IMG/VR virus record: IMGVR_UViG_3300005514_000018
Coordinates: 1 to 21,562 of that record
DNA length: 21,562 nucleotides
Reading direction: 5' to 3' (one strand)
From: a virus
Shown: in pieces, positions 1 through 6,690 of the stretch
How positions within the stretch are numbered: the stretch's first letter is position 1
Layout of the letters: each line of letters starts with the position of its first letter
The notes under the pieces: generated by a model
Databases searched by the model: none
The model's input: only the letters and a program-made list of their open reading frames with translations
What the model was told of the DNA's origin: nothing
Translations under genes and position numbers: made by a program

Positions 1-1040
1 GGTAATGTTTCTACTTTTGAACCACGCCCTTCAGCAGTTTGTGCAAAGAAATAATCTTCCATAACACTAAGTGGATTATAACTAGCATCTAGAACAGTTG
101 CTCCACCACCTGTACGTGATGGAATACGTCTTTGATGTATTTCATTTTTAACACGTTCAACAAAACCCATTGCTTTATGCGAAGGCATGTTTCCTACATC
201 AATATAAAATACTCTACGTTCAGGTGCTCTTTGTACCCTGTAAATTATAATAGCATCTTCAAGTAATTCTTTTTGCTTATATGTTTTATAAACAGCATCT
301 AATACACTTTGTCCAAACGGCCAGTTTGAATCTAACCCTTCAGTTAAACTTAAATGTATCATATGCTCTGCATCAACACCATATTCTTTAATTGAATCGG
401 AAAGAGCTTGTGATGCGTTTTGATATTGTTGATTTTGTACTATACCGCCTTGTTGCATTGTTTGCATACTAGAATAATTGTCTGAGTGCGATATAATTTC
501 ACTAGCAGTTTTTTCTTGTAAATTTAGTTGTAAATTACGTACAATATATTGTTCTATCTCTTTACCTTTTGCTTCGTTGATAATTGCTTTAGAAACATCT
601 GCTGGATTAACCCATGTCCATTCGTATGTTTCTGGATCACGAATAAAAAATTGATCTCCATACTTTAATGTACTACGAAACATTCTCCATAAACGTGTAT
701 CCCAATCATTAATGTTTGACCATTGTTTTAATGCTTTTTTGAGTACATCAATTTCGGCTTCAGTTGCTTCGTCTTTAAAATTAAACTCAAAAGCCATATG
801 ATCGTTGTTACGTTGTTGCGTACAAAATTCAGATAATGTATCAAGTGCGGCATTTACTTCGCTATCAACATCAATCTGATCATACTGCATATAACGTTCA
901 ACACGGTTTGGTTGTCCAGTATATACTTCTGGTAACCAACTATGAAAGCGATTATGCGAGTTCGATAATTGTGTACCTGACGTTTTTTGTTGTAATTTTT
1001 CTATATTAGCACTTCTAAAGTGCTTTCTCCATCCAGCCAT
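1..1040 (-). CDS. 20: Portal vertex protein gp20 (partial, C-terminus outside window)
   Basis: This is the T4-type portal protein. It forms the dodecameric ring at one capsid vertex through which DNA is packaged, and it nucleates prohead assembly. The reading frame opens at ATG 1038-1040 (MAGWRKHF) and runs without a stop to the window edge, giving 346 complete codons. T4 gp20 is about 524 aa, so roughly a third is missing. Recognisable portal stretches include RVFYIDVGNMP, HKAMGFVERVKNEI, RRIPSRTGGGATVLDASYNP and MEDYFFAQTAEGRGSKVETL, the last being the well-known conserved gp20 region used for marine myovirus surveys. An AAGG ribosome site lies 6 bases before the start. An AATAAATA late-type element sits about 23 bases upstream, in the gap after the tape-measure stop. 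The identification rests on motif recognition and is secure. Confidence 0.95.
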   Translation of the reverse strand, partial: MAGWRKHFRSANIEKLQQKTSGTQLSNSHNRFHSWLPEVYTGQPNRVERYMQYDQIDVDSEVNAALDTLSEFCTQQRNNDHMAFEFNFKDEATEAEIDVLKKALKQWSNINDWDTRLWRMFRSTLKYGDQFFIRDPETYEWTWVNPADVSKAIINEAKGKEIEQYIVRNLQLNLQEKTASEIISHSDNYSSMQTMQQGGIVQNQQYQNASQALSDSIKEYGVDAEHMIHLSLTEGLDSNWPFGQSVLDAVYKTYKQKELLEDAIIIYRVQRAPERRVFYIDVGNMPSHKAMGFVERVKNEIHQRRIPSRTGGGATVLDASYNPLSVMEDYFFAQTAEGRGSKVETL

Positions 1041-1062
1041 GGTTAACCTTGATTATTTGTTG

Positions 1063-1070
1063 TATTTATT
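1063..1070 (-). promoter_or_regulatory. Late-type promoter element before gp20
   Basis: On the - strand this reads AATAAATA, seven of eight matches to the T4 late consensus TATAAATA recognised by gp55-programmed polymerase. It lies 23 bases upstream of the portal start, in the short gap after the tape-measure stop codon. That position fits independent late transcription of gp20. Such short AT-rich motifs arise by chance, so the support is mainly positional. Confidence 0.5.
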
Positions 1071-1073
1071 GTT

Positions 1074-2921
1074 TTAGTTAGAGAAGTAATCTCGTAAAGC
1101 TCGGTCTTGTTGTGCATTAGATCTCTGAAGTCGTGTATTCTCTTGAACTGTACTTGTTGTTTCAATTGCCGCTTTAACTTGTTCCTTAATTCCACCAGTC
1201 AGAGCCTCTATGTCTCTACCCAACCTTCCTAAAAAGTTTGAAAAGTTTTCATTTAATTTTAGTAATGCTGAAGTATTTTCAGATAATGCTACTTGATTTT
1301 CAGTACCAGTTCCTGAAACGGTAGCAGTAGGGGCTATTCCAACACCGTTGGTAGATTTACTTTTAAATAACATTTGTATAAATTCTGATTCTCCAAGTGA
1401 TTGCGCCTGGGCTCTAAGTTGTGTATTTAAATCCATCCCTGATGCACCAAAAAAATCATCTGCTAACCCTTTCATCCGATTTGGAGTCTTAATTAAGTAA
1501 TCAAGCACGGCTTGCTCGGTTAATCCTGTTTCTTTTCCTATATCCTGTAACATTGATGTTAATGTTTCTGCAGTTTCAAATCCCATGGCCTTCAATGTAC
1601 TAACAGTACCTTTAATTGCACTCTCTGCACCTAGTGCCATTTTAGTTACAGTATCACCCTCTTTTATTCGGGCTCTAATAGCGGCTAGTTCCTCTTCGTT
1701 TACTGCTCTCTGAACAGTACCTAGTTTCATGTGTAACTTTATACCATCATTAAACATTGATTGTTGTATATAATATTCTGACTCGCGACCAGATTTTATT
1801 TCTTCATTAAACCGTCTTGCAGAGGCTAATGCAGATGTACCTGTGCCATCTTTTATATACTGCATCATTTGTTCTAAGCCTTCCATTGTTACATCAGTGG
1901 CCGCAACCAGTTGTTTCATATCTTCACTGGATCCTGCTAATCCTAAACCAGTAGTTACCATTTGAGTAATTTGATTGGCTATTTCTGTACCGTCTTCGCC
2001 AAACTGAGAAGTTAATATTCCAACTAATTCTTGTTGGCGTCTTTGAACTGCGGCAGTATCTCCGCCCTGGGCTTGAATTTGTGCTAGATAAGTTTGCAAC
2101 GGTACACCAGAACCTGCTTGTTGTTGTGCTAACAATATTTCTCGTCTATCTCTACCTGTAATCTGTGCCATTGCAGTTGCTTCGTCAGCCATTGCTAATA
2201 TTGCATCTCTAGCCCGATTTGCGGCTAAGTCTCCTTGGATTCCTTGCATTCTTTGTATTTCTAATTGCCCAACTAATAAATCATTTAACTCTTCTTGTCG
2301 CATGCCATACATACCCATTTGAGCTAAATTTATTGTAAGTTCCTCTGATAAGGCACCAAATCGTTGTGCAGACTCTATTGCAGAGTCTCCTAGATTTCGA
2401 ATAGTTATGCCATTCTCTATTAGTATACTATTAAAAGCATCAATTGTCAACCTAGAACTCGCGGCCGCTTGTGCAATTCGTGTCATTTCCCCACTTAAAC
2501 CAAGTCCAACATTTGATAAATCTCTAACACGTCTAACATATCCATCCATCATTGTCATGGCAGTTGCAAATATACCTGTACCATCATCAACAAGTTGTGA
2601 TAAACTTTTAAATGAACCATCTACTTTATCAAGGTTTCTAATAAGTTTTCCTAATTGTCCAGTTGCTCCCGTAATTAACTTACCAAAGCCGCTTATCCAG
2701 TTCGCTGGATTTAATCCACCACCAAAAGCACCTCCAGATTTTATTGCTTGAACAGTTGCTCTAGTACCTTTAGTAATTGCCTGTTGTGTTTGATTGCCTT
2801 CATCAACAGAGGTACTTCTTACACCTTTTATTGCTTCTACTAATTCTTGTAATGTTTGCTCATTAGCCCATTCAGGATAGTCTACTCCCTGTTCTAATGC
2901 TGACATTGAAACTCGTGGCAT
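1074..2921 (-). CDS. Putative tail tape-measure protein (gp29-like)
   Basis: This 615-aa protein is predicted to be largely helical, rich in Gln, Ala, Met and Leu, with Gly-rich hydrophobic stretches near residues 60-90. It has no signal peptide or enzymatic motif. Its length is close to T4 gp29 (590 aa), the tail length ruler and hub component. It starts at MPRVSMSALEQG with an AAGGAC ribosome site 5-6 bases before the ATG. It sits between portal gp20 and the divergent gp26/gp51 locus, whose products help assemble the T4 baseplate hub around gp29. Composition, length and neighbours therefore agree on a tape measure, but I see no decisive sequence motif. A different large virion protein is possible. 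A late-type promoter element lies 36 bases upstream on the same strand. Confidence 0.6.
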   Translation of the reverse strand: MPRVSMSALEQGVDYPEWANEQTLQELVEAIKGVRSTSVDEGNQTQQAITKGTRATVQAIKSGGAFGGGLNPANWISGFGKLITGATGQLGKLIRNLDKVDGSFKSLSQLVDDGTGIFATAMTMMDGYVRRVRDLSNVGLGLSGEMTRIAQAAASSRLTIDAFNSILIENGITIRNLGDSAIESAQRFGALSEELTINLAQMGMYGMRQEELNDLLVGQLEIQRMQGIQGDLAANRARDAILAMADEATAMAQITGRDRREILLAQQQAGSGVPLQTYLAQIQAQGGDTAAVQRRQQELVGILTSQFGEDGTEIANQITQMVTTGLGLAGSSEDMKQLVAATDVTMEGLEQMMQYIKDGTGTSALASARRFNEEIKSGRESEYYIQQSMFNDGIKLHMKLGTVQRAVNEEELAAIRARIKEGDTVTKMALGAESAIKGTVSTLKAMGFETAETLTSMLQDIGKETGLTEQAVLDYLIKTPNRMKGLADDFFGASGMDLNTQLRAQAQSLGESEFIQMLFKSKSTNGVGIAPTATVSGTGTENQVALSENTSALLKLNENFSNFLGRLGRDIEALTGGIKEQVKAAIETTSTVQENTRLQRSNAQQDRALRDYFSN

Positions 2922-2930
2922 TTTCGTCCT

Positions 2931-2938
2931 TATAAATA
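2931..2938 (+). promoter_or_regulatory. T4-type late promoter (TATAAATA) before gp26
   Basis: This is a perfect TATAAATA octamer, the T4 late promoter -10 element, 28 bases upstream of the gp26 start. Initiation about 6-7 bases downstream would leave a leader of roughly 20 bases. No -35 is expected for this promoter class. It faces away from an oppositely oriented late-type element at 2957-2964. Confidence 0.7.
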
Positions 2939-2956
2939 CGATTGAACACTTTCTTA

Positions 2957-2964
2957 TATTTATT
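2957..2964 (-). promoter_or_regulatory. Late-type promoter element before the tape-measure gene
   Basis: On the - strand this reads AATAAATA, one mismatch from the T4 late consensus, 36 bases before the tape-measure ATG. Together with TATAAATA on the opposite strand it makes the 45-base gap a compact divergent late-promoter region. The transcripts would overlap, because each element lies downstream of or within the other's initiation region. Confidence 0.5.
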
Positions 2965-2966
2965 CT

Positions 2967-3794
2967 ATGGAAAACCCCTTAAAACAATACTTTAGGGCGC
3001 CTGGTGCTTTTATCAAGTTACCTAGTAAAGGTATGTTCTATTCAGTTCCTCCTAAACTTTCAGTAGAAGGGGAATTAGCAATTTATCCAATGACAGCAGA
3101 AGATGAGCTGTGGCTTAAAAATCCTGATGCATTATTAAATGGAGAAGCACTAAAGCGAATTGTTGCTAGTTGTGCCCCTGATATTCATAATCCAGAAGAA
3201 ACTACAATAGCCGATGCTGATGTTATTATGGTTACTGCAAGATTTGTTACATATGGTGATGATCTTACAGTTTCTAGCGAATGTCCAACTTGTCGTGAAA
3301 ATACAGATTATTCATTTAAACTTCCTGATATAATTGCTAACATTAGAGAAATGCCTGCGGAAACTTTTGTAAACATAAACGAACTAAAAGTATTTTTAAA
3401 ACCCTCAACAGTTGCATTACAAACAAAACAAGGAGTAGCGGCACTTCAGTATAGAATGTTGCTTAATAAACTTGCGGTTGAAAACAAAGAACCCGAAGAA
3501 AGGCAACAAGAATTATTAAAATCATTTGCTCATAATGTTACTACAATGCAATTTGAAACATTAAGAGAAAATATTGTTAAAATTGAAATGCCTGATGGTA
3601 ATCATGTTTCAAATAAAGATCATGTTAAAGACTGGTTGAGGAATATTAAAAAAGTTGAGTTTGATGCTCTAAATAGTAAAATTGACGACTTAAATAATTC
3701 TGGTACCGACATTGATTATAACGCAGAATGCCGGGCATGTTCGCACAAATATAATACCAGGATTAGCATGGATCCAATATCTTTTTTCGGATAA
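2967..3794 (+). CDS. 26: Baseplate hub subunit gp26 (tail assembly chaperone-like), zero-frame product
   Basis: This 275-aa protein resembles the T4 gp26 baseplate family. It acts in assembly of the central hub of the tail baseplate and may chaperone the tape measure. Recognisable stretches are the N-terminal FIKLPSKGMFY, then YPMTAEDELWLKNPDALLNG. Two Cys pairs follow, CPTC at residues 106-109 and CRAC at 255-258, which probably form a zinc ribbon closing the domain. T4 gp26 is shorter (208 aa). There is no clear Shine-Dalgarno before the ATG at 2967; the start is supported by the conserved N-terminus and the late promoter just upstream. Oddity: the last codons are TCT TTT TTC GGA TAA, containing a canonical -1 slippery heptamer. 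The -1 frame continues into a gp51-like sequence, so a minor longer product is likely. Confidence 0.85.
   Translation: MENPLKQYFRAPGAFIKLPSKGMFYSVPPKLSVEGELAIYPMTAEDELWLKNPDALLNGEALKRIVASCAPDIHNPEETTIADADVIMVTARFVTYGDDLTVSSECPTCRENTDYSFKLPDIIANIREMPAETFVNINELKVFLKPSTVALQTKQGVAALQYRMLLNKLAVENKEPEERQQELLKSFAHNVTTMQFETLRENIVKIEMPDGNHVSNKDHVKDWLRNIKKVEFDALNSKIDDLNNSGTDIDYNAECRACSHKYNTRISMDPISFFG
3782..3788 (+). promoter_or_regulatory. Candidate -1 programmed ribosomal frameshift site (T TTT TTC)
   Basis: The heptamer T TTT TTC lies in register with gp26 codons TTT (3783-3785) and TTC (3786-3788), matching the X XXY YYZ pattern. Slipping back one base re-pairs both tRNAs on TTT TTT. Translation then continues CGG ATA AGG into the downstream -1 frame, past the gp26 stop at 3792-3794. 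I see no strong stem-loop at the usual distance: only GATG/CATC at 3810-3823 and a six-pair stem at 3822-3837. An AGGA lies about 20 bases upstream. Confidence 0.7.
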
Positions 3795-4024
3795 GGCTTC
3801 TTGACGCAGGATGGGATAACATCGACTCGCTAGTTGAGGAGTTTTGGACCGAAAGCGATCAATTTACTAAAGGTTTATTAGAACTAGTTGTTAATACCGA
3901 AGGTACGGTATCATACGAAGATGTGACAAAAATGAGTGCCAAGGAAAGAAAACTATTAATTGAAGTTGTTAATGAACGTAATGAGAAATTAAATAAACAA
4001 ATGCAGGAAAATTCTAGAAAGTAG
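3788..4024 (+). CDS. 51: gp51-like baseplate hub assembly domain, read by -1 frameshift from gp26
   Basis: The -1 frame after the slippery site encodes 78 residues up to TAG at 4022-4024. It includes DSLVEEFWTESDQFTKGLLE, then SYEDVTKMSAKERKLLIEVV and a Lys-rich end. The pattern resembles the short gp51 hub-assembly proteins of marine T4-like phages, which normally follow gp26. The frame is open upstream only to a TAG at 3764-3766. It contains no ATG, GTG or TTG before GTG 3923, so it has no start that would give a useful protein. The simplest reading is a 352-aa gp26-gp51 fusion made by frameshifting at 3782-3788. In T4 gp51 is a separate 249-aa protein. The 3' end overlaps the convergent glycosyltransferase-like gene by 11 bases. 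The gp51 match is from memory; the frame structure is seen directly. Confidence 0.7.
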   Translation, partial: RIRLLDAGWDNIDSLVEEFWTESDQFTKGLLELVVNTEGTVSYEDVTKMSAKERKLLIEVVNERNEKLNKQMQENSRK

Positions 4025-4880
4025 ACGGCATATCATAGTCTCTACGAGTATTACTCCAATGAGCATTTATACCATCCCATTTTTGAGAAACTTTAGCCAT
4101 TGCTTTCCAAGACATTTCTTCCTTAGGTATTTTAGTTGCAGGTTCTCTTATTAATTTATGAGGTAATGGATTTTTGTATGTACGTAATTTTACATTTGAA
4201 TATTTGTAGATATGTGACCATCCAGTATGTGTATGAAAATGTCTTTCTTTTATTTTAGGATCTGTTATACAAAATTTCATAATATCTAGAATAGGTTCAT
4301 ATAACATTTTTGAAGCACTATGACTTCCAAAGTATACTATATCTACAATTTTTGTTTTGCCACGTTTTAAAGTCATATCTGTTGTATACATGCCATCAGG
4401 CTCTTTATTTTTTGCCCAACTTATTGCATCTTCAATGGGAGCGGCCGCATTATAGTTTATAGCACAATCTAATCGCATTCTATATACAATGTCGTAATTA
4501 TCTTCTAATAATTTAAAACTATTATATGCACTAAAAAACATGCCGTATGCTTGATAATTTCCTGCATGTCCAATTTCATGTTCTGTTTCTTGTTTTTCAG
4601 GATCTCCCCAATAGCAACAATCTGGATTTTCTTCAAGCCATTCGTCTATAATATTATACCCTGTAATTTCTATACGTTTAAAAGGATAACAATCATTTAA
4701 ATCTCGTTTTAATTTTTCTAAATCATGTTTTACAACGACTTCGGCTACTGTTTGAGTATCCCATGTATGTAAGTAATAATCAACAGAGGTTTCCTCAGTT
4801 TCAAAATATTTTCGATTGAATAAACATCCTATATCTGCAAACCGAGGTTGTCCACTAAAACATACTGCTACTTTTTTCAT
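4014..4880 (-). CDS. Putative glycosyltransferase (GT-A-like)
   Basis: This 288-aa protein begins MKKVAVCFSGQPRFADIG. The FSGQPR opening is typical of a family of small glycosyltransferase-like proteins in phages, large DNA viruses and bacterial surface-glycan loci. Further hints are HTWD at residues 38-41 (acceptor or nucleotide side) and YRMRLDCAI around 133-141, where the R-x-D element could serve as the DxD-like metal/nucleotide-sugar motif. Its substrate is unknown; modification of virion, DNA or host surface glycans would all fit. It overlaps the upstream GDPD-like gene by ATGA (4877-4880), so the two are probably translationally coupled and may act together. Its 3' end overlaps the convergent gp51-like frame. 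Assignment to a specific GT family is not possible by eye. Confidence 0.55.
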   Translation of the reverse strand: MKKVAVCFSGQPRFADIGCLFNRKYFETEETSVDYYLHTWDTQTVAEVVVKHDLEKLKRDLNDCYPFKRIEITGYNIIDEWLEENPDCCYWGDPEKQETEHEIGHAGNYQAYGMFFSAYNSFKLLEDNYDIVYRMRLDCAINYNAAAPIEDAISWAKNKEPDGMYTTDMTLKRGKTKIVDIVYFGSHSASKMLYEPILDIMKFCITDPKIKERHFHTHTGWSHIYKYSNVKLRTYKNPLPHKLIREPATKIPKEEMSWKAMAKVSQKWDGINAHWSNTRRDYDMPSTF

Positions 4881-5311
4881 ATTTCAAGTTGTGTGAAATC
4901 ATCAGAACAGACTCCATAGAAGTCGCCTAATTTCATTGAGGGTGTTGGTTTTACTGCTATTGTGCGAGCGTCATTACCTGATTGTCCTGGATATGCCCAT
5001 ATGTATCCTTGAGACGTAACAGTATAATTATCTTCTTGGTGCCAAAATACATTTATCTTTTGATATGAAAGTAAATTATTTAAAGCCTCGAAATTTTTAG
5101 CATGACACCATAATCGATCTTGTCTATCTTGTAACCACGAAAAGTCTATCATGTACTTAGGATTGTCGTGTCCAAGCCATAAGCCATCTTTGTGATACCA
5201 AACATCAATTTCTGCTTCGTATCCGTTACTTAAAGATTTATCAATATATTCAGGAGCATTTTCAAGATCATTACTACCATTAGTATTACCTCTATGTGCT
5301 ATCTTAATCAT
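4877..5311 (-). CDS. Glycerophosphodiester phosphodiesterase-like protein
   Basis: This 144-aa protein matches the first half of the GDPD/PI-PLC-like TIM barrel: IAHRGN (H6, R7), LENAP (E17, N18), YEAEIDVW (E34, D36) and WLGHDNP (H48). These cover the usual HR...EN...ExD...H catalytic/metal set. Full GDPDs are about 240-300 aa, so this is short, either a minimal phage form or a protein using the fold for another phosphodiester. I start it at ATG 5309-5311 because the protein then opens directly at the HRG strand and a GGAG sits 9 bases upstream. A longer frame to 5350 lacks these signals. Its TGA overlaps the glycosyltransferase-like ATG. A sigma70-type promoter about 110 bases upstream would express the pair separately from the nuclease genes. 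Confidence 0.7.
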   Translation of the reverse strand: MIKIAHRGNTNGSNDLENAPEYIDKSLSNGYEAEIDVWYHKDGLWLGHDNPKYMIDFSWLQDRQDRLWCHAKNFEALNNLLSYQKINVFWHQEDNYTVTSQGYIWAYPGQSGNDARTIAVKPTPSMKLGDFYGVCSDDFTQLEI

Positions 5312-5421
5312 ATATCTTTTCTCCATACTTAAACGATGAGCTTTGCTCATCGAAACTATCAGATACTCCGTATCTTCAGTTTAAATTGTTTGTTATGTTA
5401 CTTATTATAGATATTAACTGA

Positions 5422-5449
5422 TTTATAGAACTTATTCCCCGAGTGTCAA
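5422..5449 (-). promoter_or_regulatory. Sigma70-type promoter for the GDPD-like/glycosyltransferase-like pair
   Basis: On the - strand a perfect TTGACA (5449-5444) is followed by a 16-base spacer and TATAAA (5427-5422). The predicted start is near 5415, leaving a leader of about 100 bases. That leader contains a short hairpin, AGATAC/GTATCT (5361-5375). The consensus quality suggests early transcription by unmodified host polymerase. Confidence 0.6.
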
Positions 5450-5747
5450 GCCACACTTAGCCTGTATATGGCTAAGTGTCCTATTCCCCTCGGAATGCAC
5501 ACCTCCTATTAACTAACCTAATTAAAGGAAAAGGCGGTTGGGCTGTACCCTTTTACAGTCTACTATACCAACGCAGGCTGAATGGTTATAACTATAGGAG
5601 GCAGTTTATAACCAGCCTTGCAAGTTCCAAAGTCGTCAGGATTGCTTGCTCGTTCCCATCTCGTGATGTATGGGCATGTTAATGATCATTGCCAACGGAA
5701 ATCCGAACTAACACTATGTACTCATAGTATCGCTAGTCCTCGACCGG
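5435..5747. other. Gene-free region dense in inverted repeats; candidate structured RNA
   Basis: The 436-base stretch 5312-5747 has no convincing gene. Its right three quarters are unusually structured and relatively G+C-rich. Seen directly: CCGAG 5439-5443 with CTCGG 5489-5493 enclosing a perfect 10-bp hairpin (5453-5479); CTGTA/TACAG (5543-5558) inside GTTGG/CCAAC (5537-5572); GGTTATAACT 5584-5593 with AGTTTATAACC 5603-5613, extended by AGGCT/AGCCT (5575-5618); GCAAG/CTTGC (5620-5649); CCCAT/ATGGG (5655-5674); ACTATG/CATAGT (5713-5728). The loop 5594-5601 ATAGGAGG is exactly complementary to CCTCCTAT at 5502-5509, suggesting a pseudoknot. TATTCCCC is repeated at 5433-5440 and 5482-5489. I recognise no tRNA, tmRNA, RNase P, intron or known riboswitch. 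The strand is undetermined; flanking genes are all on -. Confidence 0.5.
5453..5479. repeat. Perfect 10-bp inverted repeat, 7-base loop
   Basis: ACACTTAGCC (5453-5462) and GGCTAAGTGT (5470-5479) are perfect complements around TGTATAT. No U-tract follows on either strand, so it is not a normal intrinsic terminator. On the - strand it lies just upstream of the TTGACA at 5449-5444, so it could be the 3' end of an upstream RNA or an operator for that promoter. Confidence 0.8.
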
Positions 5748-6284
5748 TCATTTCTGACAGTTTAGGGCGTATGGGTTACCTTTGATCGAAAGGTATTTTA
5801 CTGAGTCTTTGTTTAATTGCCAAAAGTCGTTGTAGCCTGTGAAAAGCCAGTTTTTGTATATTGTATGTCTGTGGGTTTTAAAAGAGAGATTGTGGAGGGA
5901 TTCTTGGAAGCCTATGTATTTGCCTTTGCGGTTAAATTTTAGTATTAATAAGTTCAAATCTTTTTCTTCTGATACATCTAATAGTTGTTCTGTCCATTCT
6001 TCTAATAGCCTAATTTCACCATCAAATAAAAACTGGTGAAATGGAAAATCTGCATATGATTTACATTCTACGTTAAAATATTTCCACTCGTCGGGTGGTA
6101 TTATGTCTCCTCTGAAAGACTGTATTTGTCCCTCGGATAAAAAATCTTTTCGTACGACATTAGAGCCGCCAACATAAGCACCCGACGACGGAGTTCTTAT
6201 AAAGCTCTCATTATATAAATCTGATAATTCTTTTGCAACTTCTCGTTCAAAAGAACTGCCTTTAGTTTTACTTTTACTCGGCAT
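5748..6284 (-). CDS. PD-(D/E)XK endonuclease, Holliday-junction-resolvase-like
   Basis: This 178-aa protein has the layout of archaeal-Hjc-like PD-(D/E)XK nucleases. It opens with GSSFEREVAKELS (E13) and then RTPSSGA around residues 30-36. The catalytic pair follows as RGD (D60) and FNVECKS (E73, K75). The C-terminal half is less conserved, with aromatic-rich stretches. A role in processing branched recombination or replication intermediates fits its position downstream of gp46/gp47 in the same operon. Restriction-like cleavage of host DNA cannot be excluded. Its ATG (6282-6284) overlaps the end of the preceding acidic-protein gene by 11 bases. It is the last gene before the structured gap. 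Confidence 0.75.
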   Translation of the reverse strand: MPSKSKTKGSSFEREVAKELSDLYNESFIRTPSSGAYVGGSNVVRKDFLSEGQIQSFRGDIIPPDEWKYFNVECKSYADFPFHQFLFDGEIRLLEEWTEQLLDVSEEKDLNLLILKFNRKGKYIGFQESLHNLSFKTHRHTIYKNWLFTGYNDFWQLNKDSVKYLSIKGNPYALNCQK

Positions 6285-6690
6285 CCTCTTGTATTGTTAT
6301 AGCACCGGAGTCTACTTCTGCTTCTACCGCGGCTTCGTTTATTGCTGTTAAATCTTCAAGTGATTCTTTTACTTCATCAACTGCTTCTTCTTCGGGTATA
6401 TCCAATACACTCATTTCAGGTTCACTAAGATTTGGAGGGTCAAGTGCTTTCCATAAATCCTCTAATGTAAACCCTGAATCAATCCCGCATGAGCGGTCAA
6501 TGTCAAATCCATCATCTACGTTTATTCCCTCTTTTTGAAGCCAATCTATAAACGCAGGATAATTTCCATCATCTTTAAACCCGGCTAAAGAAATAATGCC
6601 AGGTGCTTCACCTACGCTATTTGAATGCTTCCATGCTCGTTTAACTATACCTGATAATAGTTCTTCATCGTTTGTTCTTTCTACTGTCAT
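6274..6690 (-). CDS. Acidic protein of unknown function
   Basis: I do not recognise this 138-aa protein. It starts MTVERTNDEELLSGIVKRAW. The first ~80 residues look like a small folded domain (GIISLAGFKDDGNYPAFIDW). The C-terminal ~50 residues are very acidic and Glu/Ala-rich (IPEEEAVDEVKESLEDL, then AAVEAEVDSG), probably extended or helical. I chose ATG 6688-6690 because it overlaps the upstream gene's stop as ATGA; a longer frame to 6726 would intrude far into that gene. The 3' end overlaps the nuclease gene by 11 bases. The acidic tail could mimic DNA or bind a basic partner, but that is speculation. Confidence 0.7.
   Translation of the reverse strand: MTVERTNDEELLSGIVKRAWKHSNSVGEAPGIISLAGFKDDGNYPAFIDWLQKEGINVDDGFDIDRSCGIDSGFTLEDLWKALDPPNLSEPEMSVLDIPEEEAVDEVKESLEDLTAINEAAVEAEVDSGAITIQEDAE

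Noticed and set aside
5633-5639. CTGACGA on the - strand, matching the hammerhead ribozyme core CUGANGA
   Set aside because: No GAAA box and no proper stem II follow; the next bases give GGAAC instead. It is a chance match.
5476-5682. 68-codon + strand frame starting at GTG inside the gap before the nuclease gene
   Set aside because: It has no ribosome site and no recognisable protein features, and it runs through several strong inverted repeats. It is better explained as chance in a structured non-coding region.
5312-5747. Search of the gap for tRNA, tmRNA, group I intron or RNase P RNA
   Set aside because: I found no acceptor-stem/T-loop combination, no intron core elements and no conserved RNase P segments on either strand. 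TTCGGAT on - near 5700-5710 lacks a pairing T-stem.
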